Below are positions 14,125-19,536 of a stretch of DNA of 22,368 bases, piece after piece. The first letter of the stretch is position 1, and every line of letters begins with the position of its first letter. Made by a program: the position numbers and the translations under genes. The DNA is from Rhodocyclaceae bacterium. Its GTDB lineage: Bacteria; Pseudomonadota; Gammaproteobacteria; Burkholderiales; Rhodocyclaceae. The notes below the pieces were generated by a model. It did not search any database. It was not told where the DNA came from and saw only the letters and a list, made by a program, of their open reading frames with translations. The stretch covers positions 1-22,368 of the forward strand of contig JALNXH010000033.1 of NCBI GenBank assembly GCA_023230455.1. The letters run 5' to 3'.

Positions 14125-14547
14125 TTACTGGCCGATGACGAAGCTCAGCCAGTCGCCCTTTTCCTGTGCGCTGCATTCGCGCCCGAGCACTTCGGTGCAG
14201 TTGCGCTTGAACCACTTCTCGACTTTGGCTGGATCGGTGTAGCGTGACGGGGCAGCCGATACCGCCACCGGGTCTATCGTCTTGCCTGTCAGATTGCGTC
14301 CCGCAGAACGCGGATCCTTGCCGTGGCATGCAGTGCATGCAGGTGTGTCCGCCTTGCCGCCGGTGAATGTCTGGTTATGCAGGGTCTTGCCACGCTCCGC
14401 AGAAAATCCGGAGAAGGCCGGATTGGCTGCCTTGGCGGCGCTGGCATAGGTGGCCAGTTGGTCTTCGCGCGGGCCGGCGCTGGCGGCGCCGGAAAACGTC
14501 AATGCCAAGGCGGCGGCAAGCAGGGTCGCACTCAGGGTTTGATGCAT
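14125..14547 (-). CDS. SHP-like oxygen-binding monoheme cytochrome c (DUF1924)
   Basis: This 140-residue exported cytochrome has a signal peptide (cleavage after Ala-Ala-Ser-Ala, residue 24) and one haem motif, Cys-Thr-Ala-Cys-His, at 71-75. The sequence around residues 108-131 (Lys-Val-Glu-Lys-Trp-Phe-Lys-Arg-Asn-Cys...Glu-Cys-Ser-Ala-Gln-Glu-Lys) matches sphaeroides haem protein. In that protein an Asn is the distal haem ligand and is released to let O2 or NO bind; Asn116 here is the matching residue. Cys117 and Cys125 can form the family's disulfide. It is the first gene of its operon, followed at once by its presumed electron donor, the diheme cytochrome. A box for the response regulator starts 63 bases upstream of the start codon, in a promoter region shared with the two-component operon. 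Confidence 0.87.
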   Translation of the reverse strand: MHQTLSATLLAAALALTFSGAASAGPREDQLATYASAAKAANPAFSGFSAERGKTLHNQTFTGGKADTPACTACHGKDPRSAGRNLTGKTIDPVAVSAAPSRYTDPAKVEKWFKRNCTEVLGRECSAQEKGDWLSFVIGQ

Positions 14548-14609
14548 GGTGTACTCCTCGTCGGGTTTGGTGTGAGGCGTACTATGCGCGGGGCCAACTT
14601 AACGGAAGG

Positions 14610-14635
14610 TGAATCCTCCGTTCATCCTGCGTTCA
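14610..14635. promoter_or_regulatory. Response-regulator box, copy 1, in the divergent promoter
   Basis: TGAA at 14610-14613, GTTCA at 14620-14624 and GTTCA at 14631-14635. It lies between the SHP-like gene (minus strand, start 14547) and the PepSY/two-component operon (plus strand, start 14691). The second GTTCA ends 12 bases before a TATAAA box, the arrangement used by PhoP-type regulators at directly activated promoters. It may therefore serve both directions. Confidence 0.7.
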
Positions 14636-14647
14636 GCTTGGCGAGGC

Positions 14648-14653
14648 TATAAA
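14648..14653 (+). promoter_or_regulatory. -10 box of the PepSY/two-component operon
   Basis: TATAAA matches the sigma-70 -10 consensus at five of six positions. No good -35 box lies 17 bases upstream; the tandem GTTCA repeat occupies that place, as expected for a promoter that depends on an activator. The transcript leader would be about 30 bases. Confidence 0.5.
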
Positions 14654-14690
14654 GTAGTCTCCTGGAGTAAGGAAAGCGGATATCTGCGTA

Positions 14691-15086
14691 ATGCCAAACC
14701 GATTCTGGAACCGCAAGCTGCGGACCCTGTTTGTTATCCTCTCTGCGGGGTTGCTCGCCTGCAGTAGCGGCACCGGGATTGCCGGCGACGACCACGACCG
14801 TGCCCGCCGGGCGCTGGAGGCAGGCGAGATCCTGCCGCTGCGCGCCATCCTGGATCGCGTTGAACGGGAATACCCGGGGCAGGTCATTGACGTCGAACTG
14901 GAGCGCGATCACGGAAACGGCGCCGAGCGCTGGATTTACGAGGTGAAAATATTGCGTACCGGCGGTTCTCTGGTCAAGCTCAATGTCGACGCCCGTGATG
15001 GCGCCATCATTCGCCGCAAGACCAAAGGCGGCGATGATGGCGACAAGGCGCGCCAAAACGTGCCACGCAGCGGAACGGGACGCTGA
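14691..15086 (+). CDS. PepSY-domain protein, possibly a lipoprotein
   Basis: This 131-residue protein has an N-terminal export signal ending in Gly-Leu-Leu-Ala-Cys (Cys24), which could be a lipobox, although a signal peptidase I site a few residues later is also possible. A PepSY domain fills about residues 33-105. It runs from Ala-Arg-Arg-Ala-Leu-Glu-Ala-Gly-Glu-Ile-Leu-Pro-Leu through Val-Ile-Asp-Val-Glu-Leu-Glu to Leu-Asn-Val-Asp-Ala-Arg-Asp-Gly. The tail is rich in Lys, Arg and Asp. Its last base is the first base of the response regulator gene, so the three genes 14691-17151 form one operon. PepSY proteins in this position are common ahead of PhoP/QseB-type systems and are thought to influence the sensor; this is not proven for this one. 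Confidence 0.82.
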   Translation: MPNRFWNRKLRTLFVILSAGLLACSSGTGIAGDDHDRARRALEAGEILPLRAILDRVEREYPGQVIDVELERDHGNGAERWIYEVKILRTGGSLVKLNVDARDGAIIRRKTKGGDDGDKARQNVPRSGTGR

Positions 15087-15748
15087 TGCGCATCCTGATT
15101 GTTGAAGACGAGCCGACCCTGCGCACACAACTGGCCGAAGCGCTGGGCGCCGCAGGCTACGCAGTGGATGTCGCAGACAATGGCGTCGATGCGCACTACA
15201 TGGGGGACACGGAACCCTATGACGCGGTGGTTCTCGACCTTGGCCTGCCGCAGATGGATGGCATCACGGTGCTGCGCAAGTGGCGCGCGGCCGGTCGCGG
15301 CATACCGGTGCTGATCCTCACCGCCCGCGATGGCTGGCATGAAAAAGTGGCCGGCATCGACGCCGGTGCGGATGATTACCTGACCAAGCCTTTCCACATG
15401 GAAGAACTGCTGGCCCGTCTGCGGGCGCTGATCCGCCGCGCCGGCGGCCATGCCAGCCCGGAACTGGTATGCGGCCCGCTGACCCTGGATACCCGCAACA
15501 GCCGCGCCACCGTAGCGGGGCAGATGCTGACCTTGACCAGCCACGAGTACCGCGTATTGGCCTATCTGATGCACCATCGCGACGAAGTGGTTTCGCGCGG
15601 ATCCCTGGTCGAGCATATCTATGCCCAAGACTTCGATCGTGACTCGAATACGGTCGAAGTCTTCATTGCCCGGCTGCGAAAGAAGCTTCCACCGGGATTG
15701 ATCGAAACTGTCCGCGGCCTCGGTTATCGCCTCAGCTCGCCATCATGA
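15086..15748 (+). CDS. OmpR/PhoP-family response regulator
   Basis: This 220-residue regulator has a receiver domain with acidic pocket Glu7-Asp8, phospho-acceptor Asp51, Thr79 and Lys101, all in the canonical places. A C-terminal winged-helix DNA-binding domain (about 125-218) has the typical Leu-Thr-Ser-His-Glu-Tyr-Arg-Val-Leu and Asn-Thr-Val-Glu-Val-Phe-Ile-Ala-Arg-Leu-Arg-Lys-Lys-Leu motifs, ending in Val-Arg-Gly-Leu-Gly-Tyr-Arg-Leu. The sequence type is close to PhoP/QseB. Such regulators bind tandem half-sites 11 bases apart, and three such tandem sites are found at promoters in this cluster, including its own. It overlaps the kinase gene by ATGA. It most likely controls the SHP, PepSY/flavocytochrome and small exported protein genes. 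Confidence 0.93.
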   Translation: MRILIVEDEPTLRTQLAEALGAAGYAVDVADNGVDAHYMGDTEPYDAVVLDLGLPQMDGITVLRKWRAAGRGIPVLILTARDGWHEKVAGIDAGADDYLTKPFHMEELLARLRALIRRAGGHASPELVCGPLTLDTRNSRATVAGQMLTLTSHEYRVLAYLMHHRDEVVSRGSLVEHIYAQDFDRDSNTVEVFIARLRKKLPPGLIETVRGLGYRLSSPS

Positions 15749-17151
15749 ATGTCCCGGGTTTGCGTGGCTCGCTACGCGTCCGCTTGCTGGCCGGTACCCT
15801 GTTCTGGATCGCTGCATCGATACTCGTGGCCGGCTGGGGTCTGGCCAGTCTCTTCCGTCAGCATGTCACCACTCAGTTTTACACCGAACTCACAAGCCAT
15901 CTTGACCAGCTGACGGCTCAATTGACGCTCGACGAGCAGGGAAATCCGCGACTCGCCCTGCCACTGAGCGATCCGCGACTGAGCCGGCCTTACTCGGGCT
16001 GTTACTGGCAGATCGACCTGGTAGGCGACATCCGTGGCGGTGATTCCGTCGTCGCCGGACAGCTGCGTTCGCGATCGCTTTGGGATCACGTACTGGTGTC
16101 ACCGCCGGGCATCCCGGCCGATGGCGAAATTCACCGGCATCGGATTTCCGGTCCGGAAGGCAAGATGCTTGGCATGGTCGAGCGCAGCGTGCGCATCGAC
16201 GAGGCTGCCGATGGCAAACCGCGAACGTTTCGCCTGATCGCCGCGGCCGATGAACGTCTGATGTCGGATCCCATCGCGCGTTTCAGCGGAATCTTGTGGC
16301 TGGCCCTGGGAGTGCTCGCCGCCGGACTGATCCTCGCCGCGCTGGTGCAGGTTTTCGTCGGACTAGCCCCGTTGCGCACCCTGCGCACTGCACTCGGCAA
16401 GGTTCGTAGCGGTGAGACCCAGAGGCTGGAAGGCACATTCCCGGATGAGCTCACGCCCCTGATCGACGAGTTCAATTCCGTGCTGGCACAGAATGCGGAA
16501 GTCGTTGAACGCGCCCGCACCCATGCCGGCAACCTGGCTCATGCACTGAAGACGCCCTTGAGCGTGCTGGCCAACGCGGCCGGCCGTGCCGGAAATGCCG
16601 AACGTTCCGAACTGGCTCGGCTGGTGGTGGATCAAGTGGCTATCGCACAAAGGCAGGTCGACTATCACCTCGCGAGGGCACAGGTGGCGGCAAACAGTCG
16701 CGTGCCCGGAGCAAAGACAGCACTGCACCCCGTTGTCGAGGGTTTGGCGCGCGCCATGCGCCGCATTCATGCCGAACGGCAGTTGGAGTTGATTGTTCGG
16801 CCATTTCCGGAGTCGCTAAGCTTTCGCGGCGAAACGCAGGATTTGCAGGAAATGCTTGGCAACCTGATCGATAACGCCTGCAAGTGGGCAAATCGGCAGG
16901 TCGAAGTCAGCGCGCAGAGTAGCAAAATCACATTAACCATAACAATTGACGACGACGGCCCCGGGCTTGCCGTCGAAAAGCGGGAGGCTGTTATTCGCCG
17001 GGGAGTTCGCGCGGACGAAAAAGTAAAGGGGTCCGGGCTGGGACTGGCCATCGTCGATGATCTGGCACGCCTCTATGGTGGTCTGCTGGATCTAATGGAT
17101 TCGCCTCTCGGTGGTTTGCGGGTCGTGCTGACGCTTCCGGCATGTCAGTAG
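15745..17151 (+). CDS. Sensor histidine kinase (PhoQ/QseC-like layout)
   Basis: This 468-residue membrane kinase has a first helix at about 14-36, a periplasmic sensor of about 140 residues (37-178), a second helix at about 181-206 and a HAMP linker to ~255. The phosphorylation site is His266 in Leu-Ala-His-Ala-Leu-Lys-Thr-Pro-Leu. The ATPase domain shows the N box Asn-Leu-Ile-Asp-Asn-Ala-Cys-Lys at 373-380, the G1 box Asp-Asp-Gly-Pro-Gly at 403-407 and the G2 box Gly-Ser-Gly-Leu-Gly-Leu at 429-434. The His-Ala-Leu-Lys-Thr-Pro H-box is the PhoQ-type variant of the more common His-Glu-Leu-Arg-Thr-Pro. The periplasmic part contains one cysteine and no obvious haem motif, so the signal is unknown. 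The periplasmic products of the regulated genes suggest a redox, NO or metal cue. Confidence 0.92.
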   Translation: MNVPGLRGSLRVRLLAGTLFWIAASILVAGWGLASLFRQHVTTQFYTELTSHLDQLTAQLTLDEQGNPRLALPLSDPRLSRPYSGCYWQIDLVGDIRGGDSVVAGQLRSRSLWDHVLVSPPGIPADGEIHRHRISGPEGKMLGMVERSVRIDEAADGKPRTFRLIAAADERLMSDPIARFSGILWLALGVLAAGLILAALVQVFVGLAPLRTLRTALGKVRSGETQRLEGTFPDELTPLIDEFNSVLAQNAEVVERARTHAGNLAHALKTPLSVLANAAGRAGNAERSELARLVVDQVAIAQRQVDYHLARAQVAANSRVPGAKTALHPVVEGLARAMRRIHAERQLELIVRPFPESLSFRGETQDLQEMLGNLIDNACKWANRQVEVSAQSSKITLTITIDDDGPGLAVEKREAVIRRGVRADEKVKGSGLGLAIVDDLARLYGGLLDLMDSPLGGLRVVLTLPACQ

Positions 17152-17510
17152 ATATGGCGGAGTTGTTCCTTCTGCTGACACCCAGTAACGTGACGGCTCC
17201 CGCCAATTCAAGCAGCAAGTCGCTATCTTTCAGACACTTCATGCTCCTTTTTGATGCTCGGTCTCGAGGTGACTCCCACTGTTTTGAACTGCGTGTTGAC
17301 AAGTTGGATCATGTCATCAGGTCTACCCCGGTTAGCACACCTTGATAGCGCCGGAGGCCGAACGTATCTTCAGTCGGATTGCGGTCATTCGGCAGTACGG
17401 TAAAAGTGGAGTAGCATTTATGACTCCATAGGCGCACGCAAAAATCTTCCCGGCTGGTTTGTCATTCGATCTGCCATGCCGCCATTTCTCCCCTTGAACG
17501 GAGCATTGCC
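17152..17510. other. Intergenic region before the lipoprotein cytochrome
   Basis: About 360 bases without a supported gene. A GGAG ribosome-binding site lies just before the ATG at 17511. I find no copy of the GTTCA tandem box and no symmetric FNR-like site. No clear terminator for the kinase operon is visible. Confidence 0.4.
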
Positions 17511-18011
17511 ATGAACGTGCGGATCCAAGCTCTTTCCCTTGCCGTGATCACCGCTGCCTCCCTGATGGGATGCGGCAAGGAAGCTCCGCCCCCGCCGCCG
17601 GTCCCGGCAGCGCCGACTTCTGCTCCAGCGGCTGGTGCTCCTGCAGCGGCGGCACCTGCTGCAGCGGCCACGGCAACATCCGCTGCTCCGGCTGCTTCAC
17701 CTGCGTCGGCTCCAGCCACCAACCCGGCAGCCGCTCCGGCAACTACGGCTGCGGCCCCGGCATTGGCCAATAAGGACCTCGCCGCCAAGAGCGGCTGCCT
17801 GACGTGTCACGCTATCGACAAAAAACTGATCGGCCCTTCCTATCAGGACATTGCCAAGAAGTACACGGCCAGCGATGAAGCGATGCTGATTGCCAAGGTC
17901 AAGGCCGGTGGCAAGGGCGTTTGGGGTCAGATTCCAATGCCGCCGAACGCTGCAGTCAAGGACGAGGATATCAAGACCCTGGTCAACTGGATTCTCGCCG
18001 GCGCCAAGTAA
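17511..18011 (+). CDS. Lipoprotein c-type cytochrome with Ala/Pro-rich stalk
   Basis: This 166-residue class I cytochrome is built in three parts. A lipoprotein signal ends in Ser-Leu-Met-Gly-Cys (Cys21). A low-complexity stalk of Ala, Pro, Ser and Thr covers about 24-86. The compact haem domain of about 80 residues follows. Haem is bound at Cys-Leu-Thr-Cys-His (96-100), and Met143 in Ile-Pro-Met-Pro-Pro-Asn is the distal ligand, the arrangement of cytochrome c551/c8. The haem domain would thus be tethered at the membrane by a flexible arm of some 60 residues. It lies downstream of the two-component genes on the same strand but 359 bases away, so it probably has its own promoter. A role as shuttle between the membrane and a soluble partner is likely. 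Confidence 0.9.
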   Translation: MNVRIQALSLAVITAASLMGCGKEAPPPPPVPAAPTSAPAAGAPAAAAPAAAATATSAAPAASPASAPATNPAAAPATTAAAPALANKDLAAKSGCLTCHAIDKKLIGPSYQDIAKKYTASDEAMLIAKVKAGGKGVWGQIPMPPNAAVKDEDIKTLVNWILAGAK

Positions 18012-18442
18012 TTCTGATTGCCGCGTCAAGAAAGGCCATGCTTCCCCGCGGTGGAGAACTGGTCAGCATCAATTTGTTTGTAATCTGGCCAGCTATACCG
18101 TGTCGCGCGCTCGCGCAGCGCCGGTCACCTTCACGCTCCTCTTTCCATACGACGTGGGACCGCGTCGGGTCGGTTCGGCTGTGGCCTGAAGCGGTGAGCG
18201 GCCATTGACCGCCATCACTGGTTGAGCAGCAGGTAGCCAGCATATTGCTGCCCGAGTTTGGCCTAGCCTCCAAGGTCGACTGTGGCCGAGTTGCCGAAGT
18301 AGATCATCAGGCAGGTTTCAGAGTGAACCGGTCGCCTAAATGACCGCTCAGGAGGAAAGGCGAAGGTCGGCAGTTGGCCGGGGCAAGGCAGTGTCGATAA
18401 CCTTTTGCTTGCCGAAAACCGGCCGTTCAGGTGGGCCAGAGG
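18012..18442. other. Intergenic region without a supported gene
   Basis: This is non-coding by eye on both strands. From about 18330 it contains words such as AATGACCGCTCAGG and GAAAACCGGCCGTTCAGG that resemble degenerate pieces of the same repeat class found at 18443-18598. No terminator for the cytochrome gene was recognised. Confidence 0.4.
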
Positions 18443-18598
18443 ACACATCGACGATTCAAATTGGAAGGCCACATCGAGTGGCCGGATATGGCCGGCAGCG
18501 TGGGGTCGTCAATGACCGCACCGGAGCATCCTAGTTCGCATAGCCTGCGTTTCGCTGACTGGCTGCTATCGGGAAACCGCGACGGCCGTTATGGGCAC
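18443..18598 (-). repeat. Interspersed repeat, copy 3 (inverted)
   Basis: Bases 18489-18598 are an exact reverse complement of 116-225 (110 of 110 bases). From 18443 to 18488 the similarity to 226-265 continues but falls to roughly 60 percent. At the other edge, beyond 18598, the match stops at once. The copy is therefore truncated relative to copies 1 and 2. It forms a long-range inverted repeat with copy 1, with about 18.3 kb between. Confidence 0.8.
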
Positions 18599-18903
18599 TT
18601 AGGGTGAGTAGCAATTTTCGATAAACTGCCGCTCAGATTGGTCATCCAGGATTCATTTTGTCGGTGAATTGATGAACAGCGGCAATGCGTACTTGTTCCT
18701 GTCGCTCAATCGGTAAGTGTCCAATGACCGTTCAGGCCGATATGGAGACGAACTACACGATTACATTACGGTGATCTTGCTTGGCAATGCCTGTGCTTGC
18801 CAACCGTTTCCAGATACGGCACTTCGCTATTGCCAAGTGCTGCCAATCAGTTGATGATGCAGACCATTGCGTGCCAGAAAACGCTCTTCGGATGTCATTT
18901 TTG
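18599..18903. other. Intergenic region without a supported gene
   Basis: No open frame with coding character, no RNA gene and no strong hairpin was recognised. The words CAATGACCGTTCAGGCCGATATGG near 18722 resemble dispersed repeat sequence. Confidence 0.35.
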
Positions 18904-18931
18904 ATAAAAAGTCCTTTAAAATCAAGGACTT
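18904..18931 (-). terminator. Rho-independent terminator, minus strand
   Basis: On the minus strand AAGTCCTT and AAGGACTT form a perfect eight-base stem (18909-18916 with 18924-18931) around a seven-base loop, followed by a run of T. It begins five bases after the TGA of a guaA-like gene end (18937-18951). It could be the native terminator of that gene, left beside an insertion point. Confidence 0.65.
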
Positions 18932-18936
18932 AGGCG

Positions 18937-18951
18937 TCACTCCCACTCGAT
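18937..18951 (-). other. guaA 3'-end-like sequence, candidate attachment site
   Basis: The minus strand reads ATCGAGTGGGAGTGA, which encodes Ile-Glu-Trp-Glu-stop, the conserved C-terminus of GMP synthase (GuaA). Codons before it do not continue the guaA reading (Phe-Val-Ile precedes), so only the end of the gene is copied. The 3' end of guaA is a well-known insertion site of genomic islands, whose integration leaves exactly such a short copy at the far end. With the terminator next to it, this suggests an island boundary with the mobile part extending to higher coordinates. No second copy is in the window. Confidence 0.5.
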
Positions 18952-19536
18952 TATTACAAAGGCCACGGAAGCCTTGCCGTTACTGTGTTTCATCAGAGAT
19001 ACCCCTCTCAATACCGTCTTCAATACCGTCTCCAGAAGAACGCTCAGTATCCATGCGGGTTTCCGGGCGATGATGAAAATTCGATCTCGTACTGACTATT
19101 CAAGACTATTGGTTCAGAAACCGCTCTCAAGCGTTGAAATAGTAGCCGACAGCAGATCAAGCGCACGTGAATACCGAAGAGATTTTCACCTCGCTGATAC
19201 CGTCACGAATGCCAAAACGGATAGTGCAGTGCGTACGCTGCTCCAATCCCGCCAATGAATCCGCCACCGATAATACTGCAATGGCGACACGATTAAACTC
19301 GGGCGTTTCGATGCAGGCAATATGGAAGCAACCTGCCTGCTGTCGCTCGATGATTCCGGAAAGCAGCCATCCAGACGACTGCTGTACCTCGGAACCTGCT
19401 GGAATGCCAATTCACACAACTCGGCCTGAACGGCCATATGCCCCGCGCGAATTGAGCGGCAGGTGTCGCGCAGGCTAGGCACCGCGAACGCGCCAGCCTC
19501 TCCTGACCCAATCAAGCGCCTCCAGTCGGTAGTCGG
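18952..19536. other. Intergenic region next to the candidate island end
   Basis: Frames of up to about 110 codons exist on both strands, but none has a ribosome-binding site, a domain or a recognisable composition. A short tandem duplication (AATACCGTCT twice, 19011-19032) lies close to the candidate attachment site. I see no gene here. Confidence 0.35.

Noticed and set aside
13476..14138. Plus-strand open frame of 220 codons
   Set aside because: It is antisense to the diheme cytochrome c gene and has no ribosome-binding site or recognisable protein features.
14936..15628. Minus-strand open frame of 230 codons
   Set aside because: It is antisense to the response regulator, which has every canonical residue.
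17580..17770. Repetitive GCT/GCA/GCG/CCG tract that could be taken for a tandem repeat array
   Set aside because: It encodes the Ala/Pro stalk of the lipoprotein cytochrome. The codons vary and there is no fixed repeat unit.
18952..19536. Several frames of 90-110 codons on both strands near the candidate island end, considered as a decayed integrase
   Set aside because: No tyrosine or serine recombinase motif could be found in any frame.
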